A stretch of DNA of 63,745 bases from Bryobacterales bacterium (GTDB taxonomy: Bacteria; Acidobacteriota; Terriglobia; Bryobacterales; Bryobacteraceae): positions 1 to 63,745 of the forward strand of contig JAOAPR010000106.1 of NCBI GenBank assembly GCA_025463005.1, read 5' to 3'. Within the stretch, counting starts at the first letter, position 1. Every line of letters begins with the position of its first letter. Positions 16,742 to 27,011 of this stretch are shown piece by piece. The notes under the pieces are model-generated. The model ran no database searches. It saw only the letters and a list, made by a program, of their open reading frames with translations, and had not been told where the DNA came from. The translations under genes and the position numbers were made by a program.

Positions 16742-17644
16742 TCAAGGCTTAGACAAGGCGGATTCGGGCGCTCCTGCGCGAATCACTTTGGCTTGCTCCT
16801 CCGCATGGATCGCGGCGTTTTCCGAAGCATCTTCCGTCAAGTTCGGCCGCAAGGCGTGGATTGCCTGGCCAAGAGATTGCCCTGCGGTCACCCGGTCCTT
16901 CAGATCAGCGAAAGGAAGGGTGAGATTCTTAGCGGCTTCCAAGGTCGCGATGAACTGACCTTCGTTCTTGAAACCCGCCGCCGCGTTTTGCAATGTGCTG
17001 CCCGGCGGAAGCAGAGTCTGCAAGCGAGAAGCCAGCGCCGTGTTCGATGCCAGTCGCGTGACGAACCCGCCCGGCTTTCCGGCGGATTCGGACTGCTCCA
17101 GGTCCCGCTCGGCCTGACGGTCGGCGAGCTTGGTATTGTTCTTGACGGTTTTGTCATCCAGATTCGGACGCAGTTCCTGGATTGCCTTCCCCAACGAGAC
17201 CGGATTTGTTCCGGTCATCTTCGCCTTAAGCTGGTCGAAAGGAATATTCAGGTTGTGGGCCACGTGCAGCGCTGCGACGAACTGGCCCTGGTTGCGGAAA
17301 CCCGTGGCGGCTCCTGCCAAAGTGGTGCCCGCCGGGAGCAGTGGCTTAAGTTGCGTTGATAAACCGACATTTTGCGAGACCCGTAGAGAAACGTCAGCGG
17401 AAGTTCCCCCTCCTCCATTCGCCGCGTTGTTCCCATCCCCGTGATTTCCGTCGTTGTGATTAGCGCTGTTTCCAGATTTCCCGCCGGGCTGCGAAACCGG
17501 GCTGTTGACAGCGCCCGCCGCGGTGCCGGCAACCGATCCTCCCGCTCGTCCAACGCCCCCGCCTTGTCCGCGTTGGGCCCATACCGGAATCGCGAGCGCG
17601 ATCGTAGTTCCTATTACGGCGGTTCGAACGAATGTATGTCTCAT
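16742..17644 (-). CDS. Exported protein with an internally duplicated helical domain
   Basis: A 300-residue protein with a signal peptide (VIGTTIALAIPVWAQ), a long Gly/Asn/His-rich low-complexity stretch (about 25-80), and two copies of one domain of about 70 residues: near 88-162 and 198-269. Shared pieces include LLPAGTTLAGAATGFRNQGQ versus LLPPGSTLQNAAAGFKNEGQ, and AIQELRPNL versus AIHALRPNL. No family is recognised. The start at 17644 is set by AGGAGGAACTTAC before the ATG; a longer frame to 17821 reads into the next gene. The linker between copies is charged and helical. Confidence 0.8.
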   Translation of the reverse strand: MRHTFVRTAVIGTTIALAIPVWAQRGQGGGVGRAGGSVAGTAAGAVNSPVSQPGGKSGNSANHNDGNHGDGNNAANGGGGTSADVSLRVSQNVGLSTQLKPLLPAGTTLAGAATGFRNQGQFVAALHVAHNLNIPFDQLKAKMTGTNPVSLGKAIQELRPNLDDKTVKNNTKLADRQAERDLEQSESAGKPGGFVTRLASNTALASRLQTLLPPGSTLQNAAAGFKNEGQFIATLEAAKNLTLPFADLKDRVTAGQSLGQAIHALRPNLTEDASENAAIHAEEQAKVIRAGAPESALSKP

Positions 17645-17685
17645 GTAAGTTCCTCCTATTCTTAACTCCCCTAAACGACGGACCT

Positions 17686-18558
17686 TCAAAGGCCCCCGAT
17701 CCCCAAGCTGTGCCGGATCCGGAATCCTACTCCGAAGAACACAGTGTCCAGCCTGTATTGCGTACTGCGCGTATAGCCCGCATAAACATTGAACGAAGGC
17801 CGCACGCCGACCGTCGCCCAAGTCGAAAACCCGTGATCGCGCGCGATATCAGCCGTCCCCGTGGTAGTGCTCTGCGTTTCAAACACCTGCTTCAGCAGGC
17901 CGCGCGCGGCGCCCGGAACTGCTGCGGCTAGCGGGCCGCGTTTGGTCACCACCCGGCTTGTTACGGTTTGCTGTCCGCTCGGCTGGATCAGGTAAGCGGA
18001 TCCACCCACATTCATCCACCGCGCCAGCCGGTAACGCGCGCCGCCTTGTACGTGGGTCACAAGACCATAGCTCGTATATGGGCGCACGAAAAACTGAGTG
18101 TCCGATACGGCGTTTGCGATTCCAACTTCGCCGAAAGGAGTCAGGGATCCGAAACTGCGCTCGAAATAATTGCTCCAGTCGACTGTGGCGTGTCCCGTCG
18201 AAAGACCTTTATCGCGGTCGCCCGTCGGTGCCGTCCCGGTGACGGTCGAAACATAGTTCACAACCCGGTTGGGCCGCGCGAATCGGAGTTCGCTGAACAC
18301 GTTCCCCACGCCATTGAACGAACTGGTTCCGTTGGAAGCTTGCGTGGAACTGGAAGGATTGACGAAATAATAGGGAACCCCAAGGCTGAGCGACCAGTGC
18401 CGCGTGAGCAGGTACCCCGCGGAGGTATCCAAACGCGTGACGCTCCCGAGAGAATTCACGCTGCCCTGGACGCGTCCTTCGAACGTGAAGCGCCCCGACT
18501 CTTGTGCGATCAGGCCGGGCGCCGTTATACACACTACGACTGCAATGGATCGAAGCAT
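17686..18558 (-). CDS. Probable outer-membrane beta-barrel protein
   Basis: A 290-residue protein with a signal peptide (SIAVVVCITAPGLIAQ) and alternating aromatic/polar strands throughout (RFTFEGRVQGSVNSLGSVTR, HWSLSLGVPYYFV, FNVYAGYTRSTQYRLDTVFF), ending in a strand-like tail. The pattern suggests a transporter-like or structural barrel. The start at 18558 follows AGGGGAC; the longer frame to 18633 lacks a leader at its start. It lies 41 bases upstream of the duplicated exported protein, and the two probably form an envelope operon. Confidence 0.72.
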   Translation of the reverse strand: MLRSIAVVVCITAPGLIAQESGRFTFEGRVQGSVNSLGSVTRLDTSAGYLLTRHWSLSLGVPYYFVNPSSSTQASNGTSSFNGVGNVFSELRFARPNRVVNYVSTVTGTAPTGDRDKGLSTGHATVDWSNYFERSFGSLTPFGEVGIANAVSDTQFFVRPYTSYGLVTHVQGGARYRLARWMNVGGSAYLIQPSGQQTVTSRVVTKRGPLAAAVPGAARGLLKQVFETQSTTTGTADIARDHGFSTWATVGVRPSFNVYAGYTRSTQYRLDTVFFGVGFRIRHSLGIGGL

Positions 18559-18833
18559 GTGTCCCCTAAATGTCCTTTCCCCAAAAGAACTCTGTTGACG
18601 CGGGAATGCTGTGGAAAGCACGCTGCGTGCCAAGTCGACCGCGCATCACAAACACTGATAACGCGTCGTGTTTTTAGCTGCGTGCCGCTACGCCAGGTGC
18701 AGCTTAGGCATTTTTTTCCACTGGTACTGTGTAACTCTGATCTAGGTACTAGCCCTTATACGGGGATCGGTTGACTGCCTCTCAGGCCCCGTAAACCAGC
18801 CCCGCCTTGTGACACACTTAAGAAAACAACCCA

Positions 18834-19268
18834 ATGCTGACCTGGTGGATGTGGATGATCCTCGGGCTCGTGCTGCTGGCGTGCGAAATGATCACGCCCG
18901 GCATGTTCTATTTCATGTTCCTGGGGATCTCCGGACTGCTGACCGGCCTGGTGGCATTTCTTGTTCCCGATCTGCCCGCTTGGGCTGCGTGGCTGCTGTT
19001 CTCCGTTTTTTCGCTGATTTCAGTGGGATTTTTTCGCAAACCGCTGATGGAAAAACTGCAGCTTTCTGGAAAGCACGGCCACAAGGTGGATTCGCTCATC
19101 GGCGAGACAGCCCTCGCGCTCGAGGACATTCCCCCCGGTGCAATCGGCAAAGTAGAACTGCGCGGCGCCGCCTGGACCGCACGCAATGCCGGAGACCAGC
19201 CGATCCATCGTAACGAACGTCCCAAGGTCGAGCGGGTCGAAGGGCTCACGTTGTACATTCGGATTTAA
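18834..19268 (+). CDS. NfeD family membrane protein
   Basis: A 144-residue NfeD-like protein with two to three N-terminal transmembrane helices (WMWMILGLVLLACEMITPG, then FYFMFLGISGLLTGLVAFLV and AWAAWLLFSVFSLIS) and a C-terminal soluble OB-fold domain with the typical SLIGETALALEDI and GKVELRGAAWTARN. NfeD proteins partner with SPFH/stomatin proteins in membrane-domain scaffolds. The next gene, 41 bases on, is such an SPFH protein. Confidence 0.92.
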   Translation: MLTWWMWMILGLVLLACEMITPGMFYFMFLGISGLLTGLVAFLVPDLPAWAAWLLFSVFSLISVGFFRKPLMEKLQLSGKHGHKVDSLIGETALALEDIPPGAIGKVELRGAAWTARNAGDQPIHRNERPKVERVEGLTLYIRI

Positions 19269-19309
19269 TAACGACACGGAAACAATAATCCGAACAAAGG
19301 GAGACTTGC

Positions 19310-20284
19310 ATGGATCCTCTGATTCTTGTCGCGGTGTTTCTGGCGCTGCTGATCATCATCGTCCTGGTGAAGACGGCGGTGGTGGTTCCGCAGCAGAACG
19401 CGTTCGTAGTCGAGCGACTGGGGACCTACAGTGGAACGCTGGGCGCCGGATTCCATTTGTTGACACCATTTGTGGACGTGATCCGTTATCGTCACTCGCT
19501 CAAGGAGCAGACCTACGATATCCCCGAGCAGGTCTGTATCACCCGCGACAATGTTCAGGTGGGCGTGGACGGAGTCCTGTATTTAAAGGTGCTGAATCCC
19601 GAACGGGCGTCATATGGAATTACCGACTATCGATTCGCAATTGTCCAGCTTTGCCAGACAACATTACGCAGCGAAATTGGCAAAATCGACTTGGATAAGA
19701 CCTTCGAGGAACGAGCCACCATCAATACCCAGGTGGTTACCGAAGTCGACAAGGCTTCCGAAGCGTGGGGCGTAAAGGTGCTGCGCTACGAGATCAAGAA
19801 CATCACGCCGCCGCAAGACATTCTGGCAGCTATGGAAAAGCAGATGCGCGCCGAACGCGAGAAGCGCGCCATCGTCCTCACCTCGGAAGGCGTCCGCGAT
19901 GCCGCCATCAACAAGGCCGAGGGCGAAAAACAGCAGGTGATCAAGGCATCCGAAGCTCGCAAACAACAGCAGATCAATGAGGCCGAAGGCCAGGGCTCGG
20001 CCATCATGACCGTCGCCAACGCCACCGGATCGGGCATCCGGCAGGTGGCCGAAGCCATCCTGGCTCCGGGCGGCTTCGAAGCCGTGCAACTGCGGGTTGC
20101 CGAGCAGTACATCAATCAATTCGGAAACCTTGCCAAGCAGGGAAACACTCTGATCGTTCCGGCTAATTTGACCGACATTGCCAGCATGATCGGAGCGGCG
20201 ATGAACGTCATCCGGGCTGGCCAGCCTGGTCCGAGCCGGCCTCCGCAGCCGCCTCCACCACCCCCACCCGTGCCGCGGGCGTAG
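19310..20284 (+). CDS. qmcA: SPFH/Band 7 (stomatin, QmcA-like) membrane scaffold protein
   Basis: A 324-residue protein with one N-terminal transmembrane helix (LILVAVFLALLIIIVLVKTA), then the Band 7 core (VVPQQNAFVVERLGTY, ITRDNVQVGVDGVLYLKV) and a long coiled coil (MEKQMRAEREKRAIVLTSEG, then KAEGEKQQVIKASEARKQQQ). It ends in a proline-rich tail (PPQPPPPPPPVPRA). GGGAG precedes the ATG at 19310. Together with the upstream NfeD gene it forms the usual NfeD-stomatin pair that organises membrane microdomains. The qmcA symbol is by family only. Confidence 0.92.
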   Translation: MDPLILVAVFLALLIIIVLVKTAVVVPQQNAFVVERLGTYSGTLGAGFHLLTPFVDVIRYRHSLKEQTYDIPEQVCITRDNVQVGVDGVLYLKVLNPERASYGITDYRFAIVQLCQTTLRSEIGKIDLDKTFEERATINTQVVTEVDKASEAWGVKVLRYEIKNITPPQDILAAMEKQMRAEREKRAIVLTSEGVRDAAINKAEGEKQQVIKASEARKQQQINEAEGQGSAIMTVANATGSGIRQVAEAILAPGGFEAVQLRVAEQYINQFGNLAKQGNTLIVPANLTDIASMIGAAMNVIRAGQPGPSRPPQPPPPPPPVPRA

Positions 20285-20434
20285 AGTATTTACCTTAACT
20301 GCAGTACTAAAGAAAGACTGTACGTAAGCGCAATAACCAATTGCCCTGCGCGCTAATTGACCTGAAGATTGAACAAGACGGTCACCTCCCCCGCGCTCTG
20401 CTTTCAGCCACAAGTGAACCGTTAAGGTCAAACT

Positions 20435-23191
20435 ATGGCCACGTCGCCGCCGCGCGAAGTACGGACGAGTGTCCCGCCAAAACAGTGGCTTGGCGCACTG
20501 CTGTCCCAGGACGACGATGGCCTGTTTAGCGGTTCCGCTCTTCGAAGACTTCCTTACGCCGCGGTAGCAGTTCCTCTATTTCTTGCCCATCTCGCTTTGT
20601 CGCAACTGGGCTGGTTATTGCTTTCGGGTAATACTCTTACGCCCGTGTGGCCTGCCGCCGGACTGGACCTGATGGCCCTGCTGGTGTTCGGACCCCGCTT
20701 CTGGCCTGTGCTGTTCGCTGCCTACTTCGTGACGACCTCCGGAAGGTCGGTATCGTGGGCGCCGGCTCTGGGGATGGCCTTCGCGGATACCTTGCGGGCC
20801 TTGGCGAGTCTATGGCTCTTCACAGCCATCTCGAAGCACAGAAAGTTCCTGGGGCATTTTGAGGAAGTCGCAGCGATTGCAGGAACCGCCATGCTGTCGC
20901 CGATGGCGTCGGCCATCGTCGGGACCGGAATCCTGATTTTAGGCGGTCGGTTCCCTGCCAACCAATGGGGCGTGGTTTCAAGCCGATGGTGGATCGGGGA
21001 CACCCTGGGCTTGCTTATCGTAACGCCGGCCCTGCTTGGGTTTGGCAAGTGTGCCGCAGGCTTGGTTCCATTTTGCGATCGAAAAGTGATCGGCAAAACG
21101 GTGCTGCTGGCCGCCGCCGTAGCGGCCGTATGTTATTTTATCTTTTTCCGCCCCGAAGCCTCGTATCTGCTCTTCTCTGTGTTCCTGTTAATCCTGGTTT
21201 CAGCCGCCTGGGCAGGATCTCCCGCGGCCCGCGTAAGCTCGCTGGTGATCGCGTCGGCCGCGGTGTGGGCCACGCACATCGGCGTGGGAGTGTTTGCAGG
21301 CGACACGGTCCGGGAAAATCTCCAGAACCTCAACCTGTTTCTTGCGGCCGTATCGCTGACCGGTCTCGCCGTGGGTGCCTTCCGGACCTCCGGCAGCCTG
21401 TTGCTGCCGGGTGGCGTCCTGGTGGCGGGATGGGTATTGAGCGGATGGCTCTACGCGTCTCTCGATCGGGAGCGTGTGAGCTACGATCAGGCCCGCATGG
21501 ATAAAGTCGTCACCGCTGTCGAGAGCCGCATTCGAGGCCGTCTGACGACCTACGAAGATGTCCTGCGCGGCGCCGGCGGATTCATCGCCGCCTCGCGAAT
21601 TCCAAATCCCCCCGACTGGGAAATCTACGTCAATCGTCTGGGATTATTGGAGCGTTATCCAGGAACGGAAGTGGTTTCGGTGATTCGTCCCGTCATGCCC
21701 ACCGAGTTGGAGACTTTCACGGCAATGCAGCGCCGTACCGGCTCACCGGAATTTACGGTCCGGCCCTTGCCGATAGCGGGTCGGGGCACTGAACCTGACG
21801 GCCCCTACTTCGTCATAGTTTGCGCCCAACCCTCCAGCGTCGCAGCGAGAGCGCTGGGAACGGATGTGGCCGTGGATCCTCGGCGGCGCGCGGCCGCGGA
21901 GAAGGCGCGCGATTCCGGTGCGGCCACGTTGACCAGGCTCACCACTCTGGTTCGTAGCGGTGGGAACGCCTTGCAGCTTTTCGTTCCCGTCTACGCTACT
22001 GGGGCGGCAGTCTCAACCAAGGCGGAACGTCAAACAGCCCTGATAGCTTGGGTAACGGTGGTCTTCAGCACCGACGCGCTCTTCCAGTCATCGCTCGCCG
22101 GCATGGAAAATCAGATCGCCCTCCAAGCATTCGATGACGGTATCGGTCCTGGAAACCTCATGTTCTCCTCGGATGAGGGGCTCCCTCTCAACCGGCAATA
22201 CGAGCGGACCACCAGACTGGAACTGGACGGAAGCACTTGGACCTTGGCCTGGAATCCTACGCCCAAGTTCCCATATCTGAGTAAGACTCCCTCCGCATGG
22301 GCCGCCGGATGCACCGCGCTCTTGTCATTGCTGCTGGCAGGACTGGTCGTGAATCTCCACTCCACCGGGCAGCGCGCCTTCGCCCTGGCTGAGGAGCGAA
22401 CGCGTGAGCTGGCCAAGGCTCTGCACGCCGCCGATGCCGCCAATCGATCCAAGTCGGAGTTCCTCGCCAACATGAGCCATGAGATCCGCACGCCTATGAA
22501 CGGCGTCCTGGGAATGATCAGCCTGGTGCTTGATGGCGATCTCAATGACGAGCAGCGGGAGTTCGCCCGAACCGCCCATAGCGCGGGGGAATCTCTGCTG
22601 AGGGTACTCAACGACGTCCTGGATTTCTCCAAGCTCGAAGCAGGACGGATGCCCATCGAGACGCGGCCATTCGACCTCGGCACGATAGCAACCAACGTGA
22701 TCGACCTGCTTACCCCGCAGGCCGCGGAAAAGGGTATCGAGCTGGCGCTGCGCTGGTCGCCCCAAAATCCCCGCGCGCTGATGGGCGACGCCGGCCGGCT
22801 CCGCCAGGTGCTCCTCAACCTTGCAGGCAACGCGGTGAAATTCACCTCCCACGGGAGAGTCACCCTCGGTGTCGACTGCCCCGAGTGCAAAGCCGGCAAA
22901 GCCCGTATTCGATTCGAGGTCGACGATACCGGCATCGGCATCGCCAAAGACGTGCAGCAGCAGCTCTTCCAGAAATTCACCCAGGCCGACGCCTCCATCA
23001 CCCGCCGTTTCGGCGGTACGGGTTTGGGACTCGCGATCAGCAAGGAATTGGTTCAGCTCATGGGCGGCGATTTGGGGCTAAGAAGCACCCCCGGCGAGGG
23101 TTCCACGTTCTGGTTCGAACTTTGGCTTCCTGTGGTCCAGCCAACAGTCGCTAGCGCAGCGGGTGAAAAGGGTGTTTTGACGATATCGTAA
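20435..23191 (+). CDS. MASE1-CHASE sensor histidine kinase
   Basis: A 918-residue membrane kinase. The N-terminal MASE1 domain (about 45-330) has eight or so transmembrane helices and the [18 protein letters not shown] motif. A CHASE-type extracytoplasmic domain follows (about 355-610, [20 protein letters not shown]), then one more helix, a coiled coil, HisKA with the H-box [18 protein letters not shown], and HATPase with N-box [17 protein letters not shown] and GTGLGLAIS. No receiver domain or adjacent regulator is present, so its partner is elsewhere. CHASE domains often bind cytokinin-like small ligands; the ligand here is unknown. Confidence 0.92.
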   Translation: MATSPPREVRTSVPPKQWLGALLSQDDDGLFSGSALRRLPYAAVAVPLFLAHLALSQLGWLLLSGNTLTPVWPAAGLDLMALLVFGPRFWPVLFAAYFVTTSGRSVSWAPALGMAFADTLRALASLWLFTAISKHRKFLGHFEEVAAIAGTAMLSPMASAIVGTGILILGGRFPANQWGVVSSRWWIGDTLGLLIVTPALLGFGKCAAGLVPFCDRKVIGKTVLLAAAVAAVCYFIFFRPEASYLLFSVFLLILVSAAWAGSPAARVSSLVIASAAVWATHIGVGVFAGDTVRENLQNLNLFLAAVSLTGLAVGAFRTSGSLLLPGGVLVAGWVLSGWLYASLDRERVSYDQARMDKVVTAVESRIRGRLTTYEDVLRGAGGFIAASRIPNPPDWEIYVNRLGLLERYPGTEVVSVIRPVMPTELETFTAMQRRTGSPEFTVRPLPIAGRGTEPDGPYFVIVCAQPSSVAARALGTDVAVDPRRRAAAEKARDSGAATLTRLTTLVRSGGNALQLFVPVYATGAAVSTKAERQTALIAWVTVVFSTDALFQSSLAGMENQIALQAFDDGIGPGNLMFSSDEGLPLNRQYERTTRLELDGSTWTLAWNPTPKFPYLSKTPSAWAAGCTALLSLLLAGLVVNLHSTGQRAFALAEERTRELAKALHAADAANRSKSEFLANMSHEIRTPMNGVLGMISLVLDGDLNDEQREFARTAHSAGESLLRVLNDVLDFSKLEAGRMPIETRPFDLGTIATNVIDLLTPQAAEKGIELALRWSPQNPRALMGDAGRLRQVLLNLAGNAVKFTSHGRVTLGVDCPECKAGKARIRFEVDDTGIGIAKDVQQQLFQKFTQADASITRRFGGTGLGLAISKELVQLMGGDLGLRSTPGEGSTFWFELWLPVVQPTVASAAGEKGVLTIS

Positions 23192-23236
23192 GGCCGACCC
23201 AAACACTAGCCCCTCATATACTTGCAGCCGCTGACG

Positions 23237-23245
23237 TGATATACT
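23237..23245 (+). promoter_or_regulatory. Extended -10 promoter element before the DUF1549/1553 gene
   Basis: TG at 23237-23238, one base, then TATACT at 23240-23245 forms an extended -10 element 25 bases before the ATG at 23270. No good -35 box is at the usual distance, as expected for extended -10 promoters. Confidence 0.4.
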
Positions 23246-23269
23246 TCTCGGCGTAAATCAGGAGGTGTG

Positions 23270-25537
23270 ATGCGCCAGGTATCCGCCGCGCTCCTCGGCT
23301 TGGCCCTAACGGCAGGGATTGTTTACACTGCCGAATCTGATGTCTTCACTCCCGCTCAGCGCAGTTTCTGGGCGTTTCAAACGGTGAAGAAATCGCCCGT
23401 CCCCGTGGTCAAGAACCAGCAATGGGTCAAGACTCCGATCGACTCGTTCGTGCTGGCGAAGCTCGAAGAGGCGGGCATCCAGCCCAACGCACCCGCCGAC
23501 CGGCTCACTCTGCTGCGGCGCGCCACTATCGACATGACGGGGCTGCCGCCGACGCAGGAAGAGATCCAACAATTTCTGAGCGACAAATCGCCCAACGCCT
23601 GGGAAAAAGTGGTGGACCGTCTGCTCGCCTCGCCCGCGTATGGCGAGCGCTGGGCGCGCCACTGGCTGGACGTCGCGCGCTACGCCGACAGCAACGGCTT
23701 CAAGGCGGATGAAACGCGTCCCAACATCTGGCGCTATCGCGACTACGTGATCGACGCATTCAATCAGGACAAGCCCTACGACCGCTTTATTCGCGAACAA
23801 ATCGCCGGCGACGAGCTGTATCCCGGCGATCCCGACGCGCTGGTCGCGATGGGTTTCAATCGCCATTGGATCGATGAGACCAACGCCGCAGCTCTGTTCA
23901 CCCGCCGTCAGGAAACGCTCGACGACATGACCACCGCGACCGGCGAGGCTTTCCTGGGCCTCACTTTCGGCTGCGCGCGCTGCCACAACCACAAGTTCGA
24001 TCCTATTCTGCAGAAGGATTACTATCGCCTGCAGTCGTTCTTCGCCAACACCAGCTTTGGTGACGGTCCGCTTCCCTTGAAGGACCCCACGCAGCGCCAG
24101 AAGTATGACGCGCAGAAGGCGCTATGGGACGAAAAAACCAAAGACATCCGCGCCGAGATGAACAAGATCCTGGAACCGCTGCGGGCCGCCAAGCTCGAGA
24201 GCGGCGCTCACACATTCGAGGAGCAAGTGAAAGAAGCCATCCGTATGGATCCCTCCAAGCGCGATCCATGGCAGGCGATGCTCTATCACACGGCCGAGCC
24301 GCGTGTGACCTTCGATGAGGAGCCGGATGCGCGCACGCTGCGCAGCCTCAAGGGCGATGACGGGAAGCGCTACTCGGAGCTGAAGAAGCAGCTCGCCGAA
24401 TTCGATTCGCTCAGGCCCGCCAAGCTGCCGGAAGGCCAGTTCATGGTCGATATCGGACCCAAGGCGCCGCCCACGTATGTACTGAGAGGCGGCAACTTCG
24501 ACTTGAAGGGTGAGGAAGTCCAGCCCGGTTTCCTGTCGATCCTGGATCCGACCGACGCCAAGGTCGCCCCGCTCCCCAACTCTACCGGCCGGCGCACTGC
24601 TTTGGCCGCATGGCTTACCGACCCCAAGAATCCGCTGGTCGCGCGTGTGATGGTGAATCGCATCTGGCACTATCATTTCGGAAAGGGCATCGTCGCGACG
24701 CCCGGCGATTTCGGCCGCATGGGATCCCGTCCGACGCATCCCGAGCTGCTGGATTACCTGAGCGCGAACTTCGTCGAGAACGGCTGGAGCATCAAGAAAC
24801 TCCACCGCCAGATTCTGCTGTCCAACACCTATCAGCAGTCCTCCGACCTGCAAGCCAAGGCCGCCGAGGCTGATCCCGACAACAAGCTGCTGTGGCGCTG
24901 GTCGCGCCGGCGCATGGAAGCCGAAGCCATTCGCGATTCCATGCTGTTCACCAGCGGGCTGCTGAATCCGCAAATGGGCGGCCCGGGAGTTTTCCCGCCA
25001 GTTCCCGCCGGCACATTGTCCGATCTCTCGGCCACCGCAGCCGCGGGCGGCTGGAAGACCGAGAAGGATGTGGCCCAGACCAATCGCCGCAGCGTGTACA
25101 TCTTCGTGCGGCGCAATCTGCGCTATCCCATGCTCCAGGAATTCGATTCGGCCAATACCTTCGAGAGCTGCGATTTCCGCAAGAACACCGTCACGCCATC
25201 GCAATCGCTGGATCTGCTGAATAATGATCTGATCCTGCAATGGGCGCAGTCGCTGGCTGGACGCGTGTTGAACGACAGCGGGCTGACGCCAGATGCGCAG
25301 ATTGAGCGGACGTTCAAGCTCACCTACGGACGCGCGCCTTCCGCTGCAGAGCAAAAACTCGCGGCGGATTTCCTGACCCGGCAGATGCCGATCATGTCGC
25401 AGCGCCTGGCGGACGCGAAAACCAAGCCGCCCTTGCCTGCGAACATGCCCGCGGGAGCGGATCCGGTGCGCGCAGCCGCATTGGTCGACCTGTCTCAAAT
25501 GCTGCTCGATTCGAACGAGTTCCTGTACATCAATTAA
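23270..25537 (+). CDS. DUF1549/DUF1553 planctomycete/acidobacterial exported protein
   Basis: A 755-residue protein with a signal peptide (ALLGLALTAGIVYTAE), then DUF1549 (about 40-260: DSFVLAKLEEAGIQPNA, RRATIDMTGLPPTQEEI, YADSNGFKADETRPNIWRYR) and DUF1553 (about 440-720: PLVARVMVNRIWHYHFGKGI, STLSNTY-like QILLSNTYQQSS). A CxxCH (CARCH) occurs at the end of DUF1549, as in many relatives. No N-terminal cytochrome domain is present. Homologues are always paired with DUF1501 and are thought to process polysaccharides or other polymers; the activity is unproven. AGGAGG sits just before the start. The DUF1501 gene follows 10 bases on. Confidence 0.92.
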   Translation: MRQVSAALLGLALTAGIVYTAESDVFTPAQRSFWAFQTVKKSPVPVVKNQQWVKTPIDSFVLAKLEEAGIQPNAPADRLTLLRRATIDMTGLPPTQEEIQQFLSDKSPNAWEKVVDRLLASPAYGERWARHWLDVARYADSNGFKADETRPNIWRYRDYVIDAFNQDKPYDRFIREQIAGDELYPGDPDALVAMGFNRHWIDETNAAALFTRRQETLDDMTTATGEAFLGLTFGCARCHNHKFDPILQKDYYRLQSFFANTSFGDGPLPLKDPTQRQKYDAQKALWDEKTKDIRAEMNKILEPLRAAKLESGAHTFEEQVKEAIRMDPSKRDPWQAMLYHTAEPRVTFDEEPDARTLRSLKGDDGKRYSELKKQLAEFDSLRPAKLPEGQFMVDIGPKAPPTYVLRGGNFDLKGEEVQPGFLSILDPTDAKVAPLPNSTGRRTALAAWLTDPKNPLVARVMVNRIWHYHFGKGIVATPGDFGRMGSRPTHPELLDYLSANFVENGWSIKKLHRQILLSNTYQQSSDLQAKAAEADPDNKLLWRWSRRRMEAEAIRDSMLFTSGLLNPQMGGPGVFPPVPAGTLSDLSATAAAGGWKTEKDVAQTNRRSVYIFVRRNLRYPMLQEFDSANTFESCDFRKNTVTPSQSLDLLNNDLILQWAQSLAGRVLNDSGLTPDAQIERTFKLTYGRAPSAAEQKLAADFLTRQMPIMSQRLADAKTKPPLPANMPAGADPVRAAALVDLSQMLLDSNEFLYIN

Positions 25538-25547
25538 GGAGACGACC

Positions 25548-27011
25548 ATGGCTGATCCAATGCTCAACAAGCTCAAGCATCACTGGAACGTCTCCAACCG
25601 GCGCGAATTCTTCACGCAGGCCGGCAGCGGACTCGCCGGAATCGCCCTGGCCGCCATGCTGGCCGAGGACGGCTACGCCGCGGGGGTCGATCCTCTTGCA
25701 CCCAAAAAGCCCCACGTCGCTCCGCGAGCCAAGAACGTGATCTGGTGTTTCATGGAAGGCGGGCCCAGCCAGGTGGATCTGTTCGATCCCAAGCCTTTGC
25801 TCGACAAGATGGCGTTGCAGCCCGTTCCGCCGTCGTTTCATCCCGAGACCCTGCTGACCGCGCAGGGCGCCAAGCCCAGCGACGGTCTCTTCCCTGCCCG
25901 GCGACCGTTCAAGCAATATGGCCAGAGCGGCCTGTGGGTCTCCGACTGGCTCCCTTACATCTCCCAGCACGTGGACGATCTGGCGGTGATCCGATCCTGC
26001 CAATCCGACGCCGTAAATCACGTCGGCGGCGTGTGCCAGATGAACACGGGATCGATCCTGGCCGGGCGCCCTTCGCTGGGAGCGTGGCTGACCTACGGAC
26101 TTGGCACCGCGCAGAAGAATCTGCCGACCTTCGTGGTCATGCAGGACGATAAAGAGATCCTGGGCGCGGTGCAGAACTACGGTTCGGGGTTCTTGCCTGC
26201 GACCTATCAGGGCACGCTGTTCCGGCAAGGCGATACGCCCATCCTCAACTTGAAGCCGCCCGCCGGAACTACCGATGAGCAGCAGCGCAGCAAGATCGAT
26301 CTGCTGCAGAAACTGAACGAATTTTTCGGTCGCAATAAAGAAGACGATACCGAGCTCGACGCGCGCACCCGTTCGTATGAGCTGGCCTACCAGATGCAGT
26401 CCTCCGCACCCGAAGCGGTCGACCTCAGCAAAGAGAGCGACGCTACAAAAGCACTGTACGGCATGGACGAGAAAGAGACCGCCGTCTACGGCGCGAACTG
26501 CCTGATGGCTCGCCGCCTGGTCGAGCGCGGCGTTCGCTTCGTCGAAGTCTACAGCGGCTCCGGCTCAGGCTGGGACGCGCACCAGGACGTCAACAACAAT
26601 CACACTAAGTGGTGCAAGGCTTCCGATAAGCCCGTGGCTGGCCTGCTGGCAGATCTGAAAGCCCGCGGGATGTTGGAAGACACGCTGGTGGTGTGGGGCG
26701 GCGAATTCGGCCGCACCCCGTTCGCCCAAATCACGGCCGGACAGACCCCGGAAAAATACGGCCGCGATCACAATCCATGGGGCTTCACCATGTGGATGGC
26801 GGGCGGCGGCGTCAAGGGCGGCCAGACCATAGGCACCACCGACGAGATCGGTCTAAGGGCCGTCGACGAGCCCCATCACGTTTGGGATATCCACGCTTCG
26901 ATCCTCTATCTGCTCGGTCTCGATCATCTGAAGACCACCTACATGCATAACGGCCGCGCCGAGCGGCCCACCGTCACCGGCGGGAACCTGATCACGAAAC
27001 TGTGGGCGTGA
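25548..27011 (+). CDS. DUF1501 protein with twin-arginine signal
   Basis: A 487-residue alkaline-phosphatase-fold DUF1501 protein. The N-terminus carries a Tat signal (NRREFFTQAGSGLAGIALAA). Core motifs include KNVIWCFMEGGPSQVDLFDP (metal-site strand), WDAHQDVNNNH and VVWGGEFGRTPF, then GRDHNPWGFTMWMAGGGV. These match the sulfatase/phosphatase-like superfamily. It is cotranscribed with DUF1549/1553 (10 bases) and overlaps the next gene by 4 bases. Its substrate is unknown; a role in breaking down sulfated or phosphorylated polymers is often proposed for the family. Confidence 0.93.
   Translation: MADPMLNKLKHHWNVSNRREFFTQAGSGLAGIALAAMLAEDGYAAGVDPLAPKKPHVAPRAKNVIWCFMEGGPSQVDLFDPKPLLDKMALQPVPPSFHPETLLTAQGAKPSDGLFPARRPFKQYGQSGLWVSDWLPYISQHVDDLAVIRSCQSDAVNHVGGVCQMNTGSILAGRPSLGAWLTYGLGTAQKNLPTFVVMQDDKEILGAVQNYGSGFLPATYQGTLFRQGDTPILNLKPPAGTTDEQQRSKIDLLQKLNEFFGRNKEDDTELDARTRSYELAYQMQSSAPEAVDLSKESDATKALYGMDEKETAVYGANCLMARRLVERGVRFVEVYSGSGSGWDAHQDVNNNHTKWCKASDKPVAGLLADLKARGMLEDTLVVWGGEFGRTPFAQITAGQTPEKYGRDHNPWGFTMWMAGGGVKGGQTIGTTDEIGLRAVDEPHHVWDIHASILYLLGLDHLKTTYMHNGRAERPTVTGGNLITKLWA

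Noticed and set aside
17645-17821. N-terminal extension of the duplicated exported protein
   Set aside because: The longer frame reads back into the beta-barrel gene and would bury the signal peptide; a strong ribosome binding site marks the start at 17644.
24122-25576. Minus-strand open frame of 484 codons opposite DUF1549/1553
   Set aside because: Antisense of a well-formed family protein, no recognisable domain, no ribosome binding site.
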